DNA from: an uncultured Lachnospiraceae bacterium
Lineage (GTDB): Bacteria > Bacillota > Clostridia > Lachnospirales > Lachnospiraceae
Direction: 5' to 3'
DNA: 64,000 nucleotides
Assembly (NCBI GenBank): GCA_934401915.1
Contig: CAKRSV010000001.1
Coordinates: 186,001 to 250,000 of the forward strand
This document shows positions 15,432 through 25,168 of the stretch, one piece after another (the stretch's first letter is position 1; the number at the start of each line of letters is the position of its first letter). Under the pieces are notes generated by a model. It had not been told where the DNA came from. It ran no database searches and saw nothing but the letters and a program-made list of their open reading frames with translations. The translations under genes and the position numbers were made by a program.

Positions 15432-16781
15432 TTACAGCAGAATATTCTGGATCAATTCCGCCAGCTTCTTCGCCTCTGCGTCGATCATCTTCTGATCTTT
15501 TCCCTCGATCATAACACGCACAAGCGGTTCTGTACCGGACGGTCTGATCAGCACTCTTCCCTCTCCGGCAAATTTTTTGTTCAGCGCGTCGATCGCCTCT
15601 GCGATCTCCGGATACTCCATGTAATGCTCCTTCTTGTGGTTGGGCACCTTCGCATTGACAAGCGCCTGCGGCATTACCTCCATAATCTTTGTCAGCTCCG
15701 ACAGCGGCTTTCCTGTCTCCACCATCACCTGCAGAAGGTGCAGTGCGCTGAGAAGTCCGTCTCCGGTCGTATTCTCATCCAAAAAGATCACATGTCCGGA
15801 CTGCTCTCCGCCGAGACTTGCGTTGATCTCCTTCATTCTCTCCAGCACGTAACGGTCGCCGACCTTCGTCTGCTCCATATGGATCCCGTTCTTTTCTCCC
15901 ATCAGGAAAAAGCCCAGGTTGCTCATTACGGTCGCAACGATGGTATCCTTTTTCAGCCTTCCCTGCTGCTTCATGTGATTGCCGACAAGCGCCATGATCT
16001 GATCGCCGTCCACAATATTTCCCAGTTCATCTACTGCCAGCAGTCTGTCTGCATCTCCGTCAAAGGCAAGACCTACATTTGCCTTCTCATACACTACTCT
16101 CGCCTGCAGCTCTTCCATATGTGTGGAACCACAGTTTGCATTGATGTTCGTTCCATCCGGATTGTTGTGGATGGCTACGACTTCCGCGCCGAGCTCCTTC
16201 ATCGTCTCCACGGAAGTATAGTAGGACGCGCCCTCCGCACAATCCAGCACCATCTTGAGTCCGCGCAGATCTACATTGACTGCCTTCATCGCATGATTGA
16301 TATATTCTTCCCTTGCATCGGTACGGTATTTGATCTTGCCGACTCCTGCCCCTGTGGGAAACTTCACGCCCTGCATACCGCTCTTGATGAGCGCCTCGAT
16401 CTCGTCCTCCAGCGAATCCGGAAGTTTGTATCCATTTCCATCGAAAAATTTGATCCCGTTATATTCAACCGGATTGTGTGATGCAGAGATCACAACGCCC
16501 GCATCGACCTTATATTTTCTTGTCAGATATGCGACTGCCGGCGTCGGCACAACTCCTACATACACGGCGTTGGCTCCCACCGAGCAGGCTCCCGCCATCA
16601 GCGCGTTAGCCAGCATATCTCCGGATATTCTCGTATCACATCCTACCATGATCGTCGGCTTGTGTTCATTTTCTTTCGTCAGGACATACGCTCCTGCCTG
16701 CCCAAGCTGCATGGCAAGCTGTGGTGTCAGCTCCTCGTTCGCAACTCCTCTCACTCCATCCGTTCCAAACAATCTGCTCAT
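15432..16781 (-). CDS. glmM: Phosphoglucosamine mutase
   Basis: 449 residues, the family length. The phosphoserine loop [15 protein letters not shown], the metal-binding DGDADR segment and the C-terminal [15 protein letters not shown] motif are all present. It converts glucosamine-6-phosphate to glucosamine-1-phosphate for UDP-GlcNAc synthesis, and so for peptidoglycan. It follows cdaR by 5 bases. The cdaA-cdaR-glmM order is conserved in Firmicutes, and GlmM is known there to bind and restrain CdaA. In this organism UDP-GlcNAc might also feed the exopolysaccharide locus, which is inference. Confidence 0.97.
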   Translation of the reverse strand: MSRLFGTDGVRGVANEELTPQLAMQLGQAGAYVLTKENEHKPTIMVGCDTRISGDMLANALMAGACSVGANAVYVGVVPTPAVAYLTRKYKVDAGVVISASHNPVEYNGIKFFDGNGYKLPDSLEDEIEALIKSGMQGVKFPTGAGVGKIKYRTDAREEYINHAMKAVNVDLRGLKMVLDCAEGASYYTSVETMKELGAEVVAIHNNPDGTNINANCGSTHMEELQARVVYEKANVGLAFDGDADRLLAVDELGNIVDGDQIMALVGNHMKQQGRLKKDTIVATVMSNLGFFLMGEKNGIHMEQTKVGDRYVLERMKEINASLGGEQSGHVIFLDENTTGDGLLSALHLLQVMVETGKPLSELTKIMEVMPQALVNAKVPNHKKEHYMEYPEIAEAIDALNKKFAGEGRVLIRPSGTEPLVRVMIEGKDQKMIDAEAKKLAELIQNILL

Positions 16782-16786
16782 ATGCT

Positions 16787-18076
16787 TTACCTATTCCTTT
16801 CCATAAAATGGATCCGAACATCCATCTCTTCTTTCAGCGTCAGGTTCTCATTTCCTACCATGATATCCAGCGGGAGCAGATGGCTTCCCTCTGTCAGTTC
16901 TTCCATCTCCTGCTCATCCATCCAGGTGGCGACGTCCACTTCTGCGGTGATCTCTCTGGCGCTGACTGCATCCAGTTCTGCAGCAAGTCCGACTAGAGTA
17001 ATGGTATATTCGTTCTCCGGCTCCGTGATCTCCGCCTCGAAACCGTCCGGTATATTCTTGACAATAATATCCTTTGCAGCCAGCGTGATCTCACGCTCTT
17101 TTTCCTGCTCGATATACGCCGTCACATTGACCTTGCCCGTAAAGTCATCCTCCGCAAAGATTACACCGTCCGGAAGGTAATCCTCCAAATCCAGAGTGAC
17201 TGTCACATCCTCTGTCGCGTCTGTCACATCCAGCACCTCTCCCGGCACATTAATCGAACTAATATCATCAACCACCTTCGATCTTCCGGCGATCACAACG
17301 TAGTTGTGCGTTCCGCTGACCTCCCCGGTCAGCTCATATCCATCCCTGGGTGTGCCCGATACCGAATAGATCACCGGCACAGTCTTGGTCTTGAGGATCT
17401 CCACATTCACCCGCACCTTCGTGATGCTGCGGTCCAGATTCCCCGCCGATACCTCCACCGCGTTTTCATCGTAGAAACGGATGTCGCAGTCGGTACTGAT
17501 ATTGCTGGTAAAGCCGGATACATCCACCTCCGCCTGTGCCTTGGTGATTCTCGATACGACTGACTCCGGCCCTGAAATCTTCACCAGATTCTGGTCAGTA
17601 GAGACATCCCCCACTATATAACCTTCCTTCACATCGCCGACCGTGCTGGTCTTGAGCGGGAAGGATTTTGACTTTTTCTTCTCAATATTCAGTCTCACGC
17701 AGTCGATGCTTCCACGGATACTCTCCAGCTTGTCATTGTTCTTATTGGTGGAAAGCTTGATACTGATCGTATTGAGACTGGTCAGATCATTCATATCCGC
17801 AACTGCCACAACGTTACTTCCGTCCGCGGCAAAAGAATCAATGATCGAACGCGGCGCCATGATCGTCACCGTATCGATCACATCGGTTCCGTCCAGCACC
17901 TCATAGATCTGTCCGTTGTCCGTGATCAGATTGGCGTTCCGGATCGTTACCGGAACATCCGACACCTTCATGGAGATCACCGGATCATTGATATTTGTCA
18001 CGATGATCCAGAGCGCCACTGCAAATAAAAAGGATCCCAGTTTTAAGCCCCAGTTTTTTGTCAGTCTATTCTTCAT
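16787..18076 (-). CDS. cdaR: YbbR-domain regulator of diadenylate cyclase
   Basis: 429 residues from the ATG at 18074-18076, overlapping the cdaA stop by 11 bases. A single N-terminal membrane segment ([15 protein letters not shown]) is followed by several YbbR repeats, each about 80-90 residues and beta-rich. In other Firmicutes CdaR sits outside the membrane and modulates CdaA, the c-di-AMP cyclase. Position between cdaA and glmM and domain layout fit that role. Confidence 0.93.
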   Translation of the reverse strand: MKNRLTKNWGLKLGSFLFAVALWIIVTNINDPVISMKVSDVPVTIRNANLITDNGQIYEVLDGTDVIDTVTIMAPRSIIDSFAADGSNVVAVADMNDLTSLNTISIKLSTNKNNDKLESIRGSIDCVRLNIEKKKSKSFPLKTSTVGDVKEGYIVGDVSTDQNLVKISGPESVVSRITKAQAEVDVSGFTSNISTDCDIRFYDENAVEVSAGNLDRSITKVRVNVEILKTKTVPVIYSVSGTPRDGYELTGEVSGTHNYVVIAGRSKVVDDISSINVPGEVLDVTDATEDVTVTLDLEDYLPDGVIFAEDDFTGKVNVTAYIEQEKEREITLAAKDIIVKNIPDGFEAEITEPENEYTITLVGLAAELDAVSAREITAEVDVATWMDEQEMEELTEGSHLLPLDIMVGNENLTLKEEMDVRIHFMERNR

Positions 18077-18941
18077 TCTTAGACCTGCCTTTCCACAGCT
18101 TGCGCTTCTTCTCTTCAACAGGTTTATTCTGAATATCCAAAAGCCGCTGTTTCAAGCGTTCTGCATCCAGTCCTCGCTCCAGCTTGCCGCCGTAGGCGAT
18201 ACTGATCTTTCCCGTTTCCTCCGACACGATCACCGTCATGGAATCGGTCACTTCCGATATACCGACTCCTGCCCTGTGCCGGGTTCCCAGGTCCTTACTC
18301 AGTTCCATGTTATCTGAAAGCGGCAGATAGCAGGTGGCGGAAACAACACGGTTTCCTCTGACGATCACTGCTCCATCGTGCAACGGTGTATTGTGTTCAA
18401 AGATATTGATCAGAAGCTGGCTGGAGATAATACCATCCACATCGATCCCGGTTCTCTCATATTCGCCGAGAGACTGCTCCTGTTCGATGACGATAAGCGC
18501 GCCGGTCTTGACCTTCCCCATCTCCACGCACGCCTTGGTGATCTCGTTGACCGTCCTGTCCGAGAACCGTCCGTCCTCTGCCTTCCCGGAATCGAAAGAC
18601 AGGATCGAGGAAAAAAAGTTCTTCCTTCCCAGCTCTTCCAGCGCCTTTCGCAGCTCGGGCTGCAACACGACCACGATCGCGATCGCGGCAATGCTGAATA
18701 CGTTCGTCACGATCCACAAGATTGTGTTCATATTGAAGATCGCAGCGATCAGCACAAACACACCGATCACTACGACGCCTTTAAGCAGCGCCCACGCCCT
18801 CGTATTCTTGATCCAAAGCAGGATATGATACAGCAGAAAGGTGATGATAAAGATCTCAACAATATCTGTCCAATGGATTGTTGGCATATGCAATTTTGAA
18901 AGATATGTTCCGACAAAAAGATTTAACTGCTGCACAGTCAC
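18066..18941 (-). CDS. cdaA: Membrane diadenylate cyclase
   Basis: 291 residues with about three N-terminal membrane segments (to roughly residue 90), then the DAC domain. Both catalytic signatures are present: HDGAVIV for metal binding and TRHRAGVGISE for nucleotide binding. The enzyme makes c-di-AMP from two ATP, a messenger controlling potassium and osmolyte balance and wall integrity. The start appears to be GTG with an AGGTGG site; a shorter ATG start (MPTIHW) 17 residues in is the alternative. It is the head of the cdaA-cdaR-glmM unit, and the cognate phosphodiesterase GdpP lies about 17 kb away in the window. Confidence 0.96.
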   Translation of the reverse strand: MTVQQLNLFVGTYLSKLHMPTIHWTDIVEIFIITFLLYHILLWIKNTRAWALLKGVVVIGVFVLIAAIFNMNTILWIVTNVFSIAAIAIVVVLQPELRKALEELGRKNFFSSILSFDSGKAEDGRFSDRTVNEITKACVEMGKVKTGALIVIEQEQSLGEYERTGIDVDGIISSQLLINIFEHNTPLHDGAVIVRGNRVVSATCYLPLSDNMELSKDLGTRHRAGVGISEVTDSMTVIVSEETGKISIAYGGKLERGLDAERLKQRLLDIQNKPVEEKKRKLWKGRSKNEE

Positions 18942-18978
18942 TCCACCTGCTCTCAGTTTTTTATATTCCGGCTATCCT

Positions 18979-19944
18979 TTATTTATGTGCCGTCTTGCCC
19001 CGCACTGCGGTTCTCGTATTCTGGCTGTTGATCTTCTTCACCTTTTTCTCCGGCCTTGTCACCGTAACCTTAGGAACAGCTTTTACATAATAGTAATATT
19101 CATCGTCCTCGAACTGCACCTTCTCTGTCCGGTTATAGTCCACATGAAAGACAAAGAATTGCAACGCGATCGACAACAGAAGCGCTACAATGCTGCCAAG
19201 GATCACTCCTGCCAGTGAAATGTTCGTCTCGAAGATCAGATCGCCGACCAGAAGAATGATAATGTTGGACACAGCGCCCGCAAAGGCCGCGATCGTCCAC
19301 GCGTAATCCACGCTGAGACGACGGATGCAGTATACCAGAAAAACCGTAACCGCAAAGGCTGCGATCGTCACCATCATCTCTTTATTCTTTAATAATCCAT
19401 CGATCACAAATTTGAATTTGGCCGCTGTCTCTTCCTCTGCCATCGCGCTGATGACCGGAGCATTCTGCGTCACATAGTGTATCATGTAGTACGCAGCCAC
19501 GCCGCAGCCGACAGAGATCACTGACGCCGGTGTTCCCAGAAATCCCATGGCAAGCGGGATCACATACGGCACGTGGAGCACAAAGAAAACAGGGGTCAGC
19601 ACCACGACCAGCGTATCCTTCGGCGAAAACCTGAGATACAGCAGATACATCAGCAAAAAGGCTACACCGATGATCGCCGCGCACTCAAGGCTGAAGGAAT
19701 ACAGGTGCAGGAGCACAAAAGCGGCAGAAGCCACCAGAATAAAGCCGGTGGGCATAAAAGAACACATCAGTGCCACGATCAGCACAACCGCCACCTTATT
19801 GATCCCGTCCATATAACCCAGATGGGAATTGATCATCGACAATGTTATCAGTGCCAATATAAATTTCAAAATAGGGGTGATGTACACCTCGTACTTGCTG
19901 TACAAGGTCATCACAATCTGTTTTGCAACCAGTAAAGTAGTCAT
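18979..19944 (-). CDS. Polytopic membrane protein of unknown function
   Basis: 321 residues with roughly eight or nine hydrophobic helices over residues 20-265 and a charged cytoplasmic tail containing EDDEYYYYVKAVPKVTVT and many lysines. I do not recognise a characterised family. The gene begins after AAAGGATAAAG and is followed 37 bases later by cdaA; a second small membrane protein gene lies directly upstream. The tight arrangement with cdaA suggests co-transcription with the c-di-AMP synthesis genes, and a transport or envelope role is possible. That is a guess from topology and context. Confidence 0.75.
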   Translation of the reverse strand: MTTLLVAKQIVMTLYSKYEVYITPILKFILALITLSMINSHLGYMDGINKVAVVLIVALMCSFMPTGFILVASAAFVLLHLYSFSLECAAIIGVAFLLMYLLYLRFSPKDTLVVVLTPVFFVLHVPYVIPLAMGFLGTPASVISVGCGVAAYYMIHYVTQNAPVISAMAEEETAAKFKFVIDGLLKNKEMMVTIAAFAVTVFLVYCIRRLSVDYAWTIAAFAGAVSNIIILLVGDLIFETNISLAGVILGSIVALLLSIALQFFVFHVDYNRTEKVQFEDDEYYYYVKAVPKVTVTRPEKKVKKINSQNTRTAVRGKTAHK

Positions 19945-19980
19945 TCTTTATCCTTTCACGTTCCATGACGTCACGCAAAT

Positions 19981-20367
19981 TTATTGTTTATACATGCCTG
20001 CCAGCTTTTTCAGATTTGCATAGAACAGCTTCAGGCTCTTTTGCGCCTTGCTGTAGCGATAAGCGTACACCGCATAAGAGATCAGCGCATACACTCCCAC
20101 CGCTACCAGATAGTAGGTCAGAACCTTCCTTCCGAACTCCAGAAGATCCATCTTGTAGATATCTGTCATGAACAACTCAAAATCATAAAATATATAGATG
20201 GCAAACACCGCTGCAAAAGCGATCGTTACGCTGATAATGGATTTCAGGACCTGCCATCCGATATAATCACTTCTGAAGTAGCTTCCTATCGCCACGTTCT
20301 TCTTGCCCTCGTTCGCTTCATAGGACGCCAGCTTAGTCATCAGAATGACTCTCTCTTCATTTATCAT
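19981..20367 (-). CDS. Small membrane protein of unknown function
   Basis: 128 residues with two clear membrane segments (about residues 41-63 and 85-103) and charged ends, the C-terminus being rich in Lys, Tyr and Leu. No family is recognised. The start at 20367 has only a weak ribosome binding site, and a start nine codons later (MTKLASYE) is possible. It lies between the zinc-ribbon gene (27 bases) and the larger membrane protein (36 bases). The two membrane proteins may act together. Confidence 0.7.
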   Translation of the reverse strand: MINEERVILMTKLASYEANEGKKNVAIGSYFRSDYIGWQVLKSIISVTIAFAAVFAIYIFYDFELFMTDIYKMDLLEFGRKVLTYYLVAVGVYALISYAVYAYRYSKAQKSLKLFYANLKKLAGMYKQ

Positions 20368-20394
20368 AATCTAACACATCCGTTTCCCGGTTTC

Positions 20395-20799
20395 CTATAA
20401 GAACCGCATCTTTGGATTCTCTCTCGAGTCCTTGGGAACCTTTGGCTTGGGCGCCTCAGGTCTGCGAATACTGCTCTCGAGTCTCTCTGCCATGGCAGCC
20501 TTACACTTGTTGCAGTAGCGTCCGGTCAGAATGGATGCTCCGCAGTTCTCACAGAACAGTCCGATCCCGGATCCCTCGCAGAGCTCCAGTCTCTCGTCGC
20601 GCAGCCATGTCTGGATCTGCGATGTCGTGACGTCGCACGCCTCGGAAACCTCTGCCACGGAACATCCTGTGTGATCCTGAATATATTTTTTTACTTCCTG
20701 AAATTTCTCTTCCTCTGCTTCTCTGCACGCAGGGCAGATCGGCGGGCCTGCCACATAATTAAAGATTCTTCCGCATTTTCTGCAATTTCTTACGTTCAT
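20395..20799 (-). CDS. Flagellar-operon-type zinc-ribbon protein (YvyF/TIGR03826-like)
   Basis: 134 residues from the ATG at 20797-20799, with a GGGAGGG site upstream. The N-terminal zinc ribbon (CRKCGRIF...CPAC) is followed by a helix-turn-helix-like segment (about 40-75, with VAEVSEACDVTTSQIQTWL), a second Cys pair set (CENCG...CNKC) and a basic tail. This is the architecture of the YvyF group found next to comF and flagellar genes in Bacillus. Here it directly follows comF, as expected. A regulatory role in motility is likely but unproven. Confidence 0.8.
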   Translation of the reverse strand: MNVRNCRKCGRIFNYVAGPPICPACREAEEEKFQEVKKYIQDHTGCSVAEVSEACDVTTSQIQTWLRDERLELCEGSGIGLFCENCGASILTGRYCNKCKAAMAERLESSIRRPEAPKPKVPKDSRENPKMRFL

Positions 20800-20816
20800 T
20801 CTTTGCCCTCCCACAC

Positions 20817-21533
20817 TTATATGCCTTTTCCGATCGCCAGCGCCGCATAATAGATCCTGCGCACCCCGGCTTTGCGTAATTCGCAGCTTATCGCATCGAT
20901 CGTGCTGCCTGTGGTATAAATGTCGTCAATAATTACAATCGTATCTAATTTTACATCATTACAGCAGATTTTGAAAGCCTTTTTCAAATTATTTTGCCGC
21001 TCCAGGGCAGACAGATCTTTCATCGGCGTGGTTTTCTTCACCCTCTGCACCAGATCATCCCGCACCGGAATTCCGAGCTCCTCCCCCAGTCTCCTGCAAA
21101 GAAGCTGCGCCTGATTGTACCCTCTGCTGCGGTATCTGCTGGCATGGATCGGCACCGGCACAAGCGCCTGTACCCCCATCTCCCGCATCCATTTCCCAAG
21201 ATGCGCCGCCATACACGTTCCGAAATAGTCGGCGTATTCCTGTCTTCCGCGATACTTAAACCGGTAGACGGCGTCGGCGACCGTCGGATACTCAAACACC
21301 GCTCTTCCCCGGTCATACAGATGCCTTTTCGCCGCACAGTCCGTACAGTATTCCTCTTCCTCCTGCGCAAGCCTTTTCCCGCATTTCATACAATAAGGTT
21401 CACGGATAAGCGTAAATTTCCCCCGGCACTCTTCGCAGACCAGCTTCCCGAACGGGCGCACCGGAAGGTCACAGACAGGACATCTGCGCGGAAAAAGAAG
21501 ATCCAGCAGCGTCCCATAGAATTTATTTTTCAT
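20817..21533 (-). CDS. comF: ComF family phosphoribosyltransferase-like protein
   Basis: 238 residues from the ATG at 21531-21533. Four Cys pairs near the N-terminus (CPVC, CEEC, CMKC, CTDC) form the zinc region, and VIIDDIYTTGSTIDA is the PRTase PRPP-binding motif. ComFC is needed for single-strand DNA uptake during competence in Bacillus. The longer in-frame start is rejected because it would run through a repeat element and the recD2 coding region. The ribosome binding site (GGGG, six bases before ATG) is supplied by the end of repeat copy C. Confidence 0.9.
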   Translation of the reverse strand: MKNKFYGTLLDLLFPRRCPVCDLPVRPFGKLVCEECRGKFTLIREPYCMKCGKRLAQEEEEYCTDCAAKRHLYDRGRAVFEYPTVADAVYRFKYRGRQEYADYFGTCMAAHLGKWMREMGVQALVPVPIHASRYRSRGYNQAQLLCRRLGEELGIPVRDDLVQRVKKTTPMKDLSALERQNNLKKAFKICCNDVKLDTIVIIDDIYTTGSTIDAISCELRKAGVRRIYYAALAIGKGI

Positions 21534-21569
21534 TTTAATCCCCACTTCTGCGCACGTTCTTTGCGCATA
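21534..21569 (-). repeat. Structured intergenic repeat, partial copy C
   Basis: Only the last hairpin of the element is present: TATGCGCA, AAGAACG and TGCGCAGAAGTGGGG on the minus strand, joined directly to the comF start. It matches the ends of copies A and B at nearly all positions. The large stem and the GTGTGAAAA hairpin are absent because recD2 coding sequence begins there. Confidence 0.65.
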
Positions 21570-21579
21570 ACTTCTATTC

Positions 21580-23823
21580 TCAGAAAACCAGTTCCCGGAT
21601 CCGTTCATCCAGCCCGGTGTATCTCCTGTTCTGATCGTTATTGTCAATCATCTCCTGCAACGTCTGGCTGCTCCCCAGAATGGTCACGCAGCTCTTGGCG
21701 CGCGTCACGCCGGTATACAGAAGATTCCGGTTAAACAGCATCTTCGGTCCCGAAAGCAGCGGCATGATCACCGCCGGGTATTCGCTTCCCTGCGATTTGT
21801 GGATCGTGACCGCATATGCCAGCTCCAGCTCGTCAAGCTGCGCAAACGGGTAAGTGACCGTCCTGTGCTCGTCGAACTCCACCTCTACCTCCCGCGCATA
21901 CTCGTCGATCCTTTTGACAACTCCCGTATCGCCGTTGAAGATCCCCATGCCCTTGTCGATCGGAATTCCGTACCTGCTGACAACCTCCCACTCGATCTGA
22001 TAGTTGTTCCGGATCTGCATCACCTTGTCGCCCTCGCGCAGGACTCCCTCGCCTGTCGGGTGCTCCTTCTTGCGGTCAGACGGCGGGTTCAGATATTTCT
22101 GCAAAATTCCGTTCAGCGTTTCCACTCCGAGCTTCCCCTTCCGCATCGGCGTAAGCACCTGGATATCGTAGGGCTTCGCGTGGACGTAAGGCGGCAGCTT
22201 TTCCAGGATCAACTGGATCATATGCTTGTAGATAACGTTCACATCCTTGCGCTCCAGAAAAAAGAAATCGCGGCTCCGGTTGTTGAGCTGAATCGCCTCC
22301 CCCGCATGAATCCGGTGCGCATTCATCACAATGTCGCTCTCTCCGGCCTGCCGGAAGACCTTTTCCAGAATGACAACCGGGAATCTTCCGCTCTCGATCA
22401 GATCGTGCAGCACCTGTCCCGGCCCGACGGAAGGGAGCTGATTGACATCCCCTACCAGGATCAGCCTCGTCCCGACCGTCACCGCCTTCAAAAGCGCCTG
22501 GAAGAGGAAAATATCCACCATCGACATCTCATCCACGATCAGCACATCGGCCTCCAGCGGATTTTCCTCATTTTTCTCAAAGCGGACCACCTTGCTCTGC
22601 TCCGAAACTGCTCCGTTCAGCTCCAGCAGGCGATGGATGGTTTTCGCCTCATACCCCGTCGCCTCCGTCATTCTCTTCGCCGCTCTTCCGGTAGGCGCCG
22701 CCAGAAGGATATCCATCCCCTCTGATATAAAATAACGGATGATCGTGTTGATCGTCGTCGTCTTTCCTGTTCCGGGTCCTCCTGAAAGGATGAAGATCCC
22801 GTTCCGGATACATTCCAGAACAGACCGGCGCTGCAGCTCGTCCAGTTCAATATCCAGCTCCTTTTCGATCCGTCCGATCCTCTCCCGCAGCTTTTCTTCC
22901 TCCGACGGAAGCATACTTTCCTCCGATGCAGACACATTCAAATCATGCAGCATCTTCGCGCAGTTCATTTCTGCATAGTAGTAGGAGGACGCATAGACGC
23001 GGTTGCTCTCTCCCTCCGTCTGTGGTCGCTTGATCACCAGCTTCTTGTCCATCGCCAGGTTTTGGAGCTGCGGACTGCACTGCTCCGCCGGTATTTCCAG
23101 AAGCGTCGAAGCTCTTTGCAGCAGCTCATCGTCCGGCAGGTAGCAGTGTCCCTCCGCCCCCGCCTGTGTCAGCACATACAGGATCCCGCTTCGGATCCGG
23201 TAATCGGAATCCGCATGAAAGCCCGTCTTTGCCGCAATCTCGTCCGCCAGCTTAAAACCGATCCCGTCGATGTCCTCCGCAAGCTGGTAAGGATTCTCCT
23301 TCATGATCCCATAAAGCCGCATGCCGTATGCCTCGTAGATCCGAATCGACAGCGTATTGGATATGCCGTATTTCTGCAGGAAGGTCATTGCCTCTCTGGC
23401 GTCTCTCTTCTCGTAGACGAGCACGGCGATCTCCCTCGCTTTGCGCTCGCTGATCCCCTTCACTTCCGCAAGGCGTTCCGGTTCTTCCTCAATGATCCGG
23501 TACGTATCCGCTCCGAACCGCTTCACGATCCGGGCTGCCAGCGCCTCGCCCACGCCCTTGATCGCGCCTGATCCCAGATACCGCTCAATGCTCGCCGCAT
23601 CGTCCGGCGGCACGATCCGGTACTGTTCGATCTTAAACTGCTCCCCATATACCGGGTGGGACAGATAACTGCCCTCGGCCTCGATCATCTCTCCCTGATC
23701 CATCGTCTTAAAAAAGCCGACGCAGGTGATCTCGTCCTCCCCGCAGACCAGATTCAGCACCGTATATCCATTGTCCGTATTTCTGTATATCACATGTTCT
23801 ATATATCCCTTGATCGCTTCCAT
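21580..23823 (-). CDS. recD2: RecD2-type DNA helicase (YrrC)
   Basis: 747 residues from the ATG at 23821-23823, which follows GAGG by six bases; an ATG two codons earlier is too close to it. An N-terminal OB/helix-hairpin-helix region of about 330 residues precedes the helicase core. The core has Walker A LSGGPGTGKTTTIN, Walker B VLIVDEMSMVD, GDVNQLPSVGPG, and the C-terminal VTIHKSQGSEYPAV and YTGVTRAK motifs. This is the 5'-3' helicase RecD2 found in bacteria lacking RecBCD, with roles in replication-fork repair and mismatch handling. Confidence 0.95.
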   Translation of the reverse strand: MEAIKGYIEHVIYRNTDNGYTVLNLVCGEDEITCVGFFKTMDQGEMIEAEGSYLSHPVYGEQFKIEQYRIVPPDDAASIERYLGSGAIKGVGEALAARIVKRFGADTYRIIEEEPERLAEVKGISERKAREIAVLVYEKRDAREAMTFLQKYGISNTLSIRIYEAYGMRLYGIMKENPYQLAEDIDGIGFKLADEIAAKTGFHADSDYRIRSGILYVLTQAGAEGHCYLPDDELLQRASTLLEIPAEQCSPQLQNLAMDKKLVIKRPQTEGESNRVYASSYYYAEMNCAKMLHDLNVSASEESMLPSEEEKLRERIGRIEKELDIELDELQRRSVLECIRNGIFILSGGPGTGKTTTINTIIRYFISEGMDILLAAPTGRAAKRMTEATGYEAKTIHRLLELNGAVSEQSKVVRFEKNEENPLEADVLIVDEMSMVDIFLFQALLKAVTVGTRLILVGDVNQLPSVGPGQVLHDLIESGRFPVVILEKVFRQAGESDIVMNAHRIHAGEAIQLNNRSRDFFFLERKDVNVIYKHMIQLILEKLPPYVHAKPYDIQVLTPMRKGKLGVETLNGILQKYLNPPSDRKKEHPTGEGVLREGDKVMQIRNNYQIEWEVVSRYGIPIDKGMGIFNGDTGVVKRIDEYAREVEVEFDEHRTVTYPFAQLDELELAYAVTIHKSQGSEYPAVIMPLLSGPKMLFNRNLLYTGVTRAKSCVTILGSSQTLQEMIDNNDQNRRYTGLDERIRELVF

Positions 23824-23847
23824 CGACATCCTCTTTATCGTCCTTAC

Positions 23848-23880
23848 AGCACAAAGGGCCGCCCTCACAGGCAGCCCTCA
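23848..23880 (-). terminator. Terminator-like hairpin after the FlgJ-like gene
   Basis: A nine-base GC-rich stem with one mismatch (AGGGCTGCC/GGCGGCCCT, arms 23855-23863 and 23870-23878) is followed on the minus strand by TTTGTG. The T tract is weak, so termination may be partial, with some read-through into recD2. Confidence 0.5.
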
Positions 23881-23899
23881 TCTTTTCAAACATTATTTC

Positions 23900-24256
23900 T
23901 TACACACTATAATTTCTTTTCATCTGTTCATAAAGCATCTGGGACAAAGAATTTGATCCCTGAGTTGTTGCCTGACTTGAAATTTCCTGAATCCACGAAT
24001 CTTTGAAATAGTCCACCATATTTGTCGCGTATTTATCGCCGTCCTCGTCGTCGTTAAATACCTTGGTGGTCTTCTCCATCTCCTTGAAAACCTGCTCCCA
24101 GAGATACGCTTCAAATTCTTTGCAGGCGCTCAGCAGTTCATCGTCCGTCGAAACCCTGGTCGTCGAATTGTTCAGTTTTCCCTTTAATGCTTCCGCCGAA
24201 GCGTCTGCCGACGGCTTCGCGTAATCCGCATAATAATTGATCCCTGTTAAATCCAT
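23900..24256 (-). CDS. FlgJ-type flagellar rod-binding protein (no muramidase domain)
   Basis: 118 residues from the ATG at 24254-24256 after GGAGGAGAGT. The core, with ACKEFEAYLWEQVFKEMEKT and the end SQMLYEQMKRNYSV, matches the rod-binding N-terminal domain of FlgJ. The C-terminal glucosaminidase domain of enterobacterial FlgJ is absent, as is usual in Firmicutes. It should act as a scaffold for assembly of the flagellar rod. It follows two rod/hook genes and, with them and the MreB-family gene, forms one small flagellar group. Confidence 0.85.
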   Translation of the reverse strand: MDLTGINYYADYAKPSADASAEALKGKLNNSTTRVSTDDELLSACKEFEAYLWEQVFKEMEKTTKVFNDDEDGDKYATNMVDYFKDSWIQEISSQATTQGSNSLSQMLYEQMKRNYSV

Positions 24257-24336
24257 ACTCTCCTCCATATCCGGTCCGCATAACACAGCGCACGCTGCCT
24301 GTCATACGTCCTCTCTACCCGGCACGAACCCCGTCA

Positions 24337-25155
24337 TTATCTCTTGAGGTTATTCGCTGTATCCATCATGGAATCGGATGTTGTGATCGCCTTGGAGTTT
24401 ACTTCATAAGCACGCTGTGCAACGATCAGGTTTACCATCTCGTCTGCAACCGATACGTTTGAACCCTCCAGATAACCCTGGATAACGGAACTCTTCTTCA
24501 CATTCGCATTCGTCGCCTCGTTGATGGCTCTTCCGCTGGCTTCTGTCTCTGCCCATCTGGTATCTCCCACTCTCTCCAGACCGCCCGGGTTGGAGAACTG
24601 GAATAATCCGATGGTAATTCCTATCGGCTGCGGGTTGTTGCTCGCATCCGGATAGCAGACCTCGCCGTCTGCGCTGATCGTGATCTTGCTTGCTATGTAA
24701 TTCCGGTTGAGTGCGATTGCTCTTCCTCTTGAATCAAGCACCGGAAGTCCGTCGGAATCCGTAAGGGTCATTCCTCCGTTTGCTCCGATCGCCCAGATAA
24801 AATCTCCGTTTCTGGTATAGTAGGTCTGTCCGTCTTCGCCTCTGACTGCAAAAAACGCGTCGCCCTGAATGGCAAAGGCTGTATCGCTCTGGGAATCCAG
24901 AAGGCTTCCCTGCGTAAAGATCGAATTGATGGAAGAATTTCTTACACCAAGACCTACCTGCGCGGTGGTCGGCTTGGGATCTCCGTTCGCCGTTGTCGTC
25001 ACCGTCTGTAAGTTCTGATACAGAAGCGATTTAAACTGTGCAACCTGCGCCTTATAACCTGTTGAATTTACGTTTGCAAGATTGTTGGCAATCGTATCTA
25101 CATTTGTCTGCTGTGCATTCATACCGGTTGCCGCTGTCCATAAACTTCTAACCAT
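24337..25155 (-). CDS. flgG: Flagellar basal-body rod/hook protein (FlgG/FlhP-like)
   Basis: 272 residues. The N-terminus MVRSLWTAATGMNAQQTNVDT with NLANVNSTGYK is the signature of rod, hook and distal rod proteins. The C-terminus (GYLEGSNVSVADEMVNLIVAQRAYEVNSKAI) forms the matching coiled coil. The length is typical of FlgG. In Bacillus the paralogues flhO and flhP follow mbl in one operon, and the order here (MreB family, 258-residue, 272-residue) is the same, so this corresponds to FlhP. An AGGAGGTAAC ribosome binding site supports the start. Confidence 0.92.
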   Translation of the reverse strand: MVRSLWTAATGMNAQQTNVDTIANNLANVNSTGYKAQVAQFKSLLYQNLQTVTTTANGDPKPTTAQVGLGVRNSSINSIFTQGSLLDSQSDTAFAIQGDAFFAVRGEDGQTYYTRNGDFIWAIGANGGMTLTDSDGLPVLDSRGRAIALNRNYIASKITISADGEVCYPDASNNPQPIGITIGLFQFSNPGGLERVGDTRWAETEASGRAINEATNANVKKSSVIQGYLEGSNVSVADEMVNLIVAQRAYEVNSKAITTSDSMMDTANNLKR

Positions 25156-25168
25156 TCCCCGTTACCTC

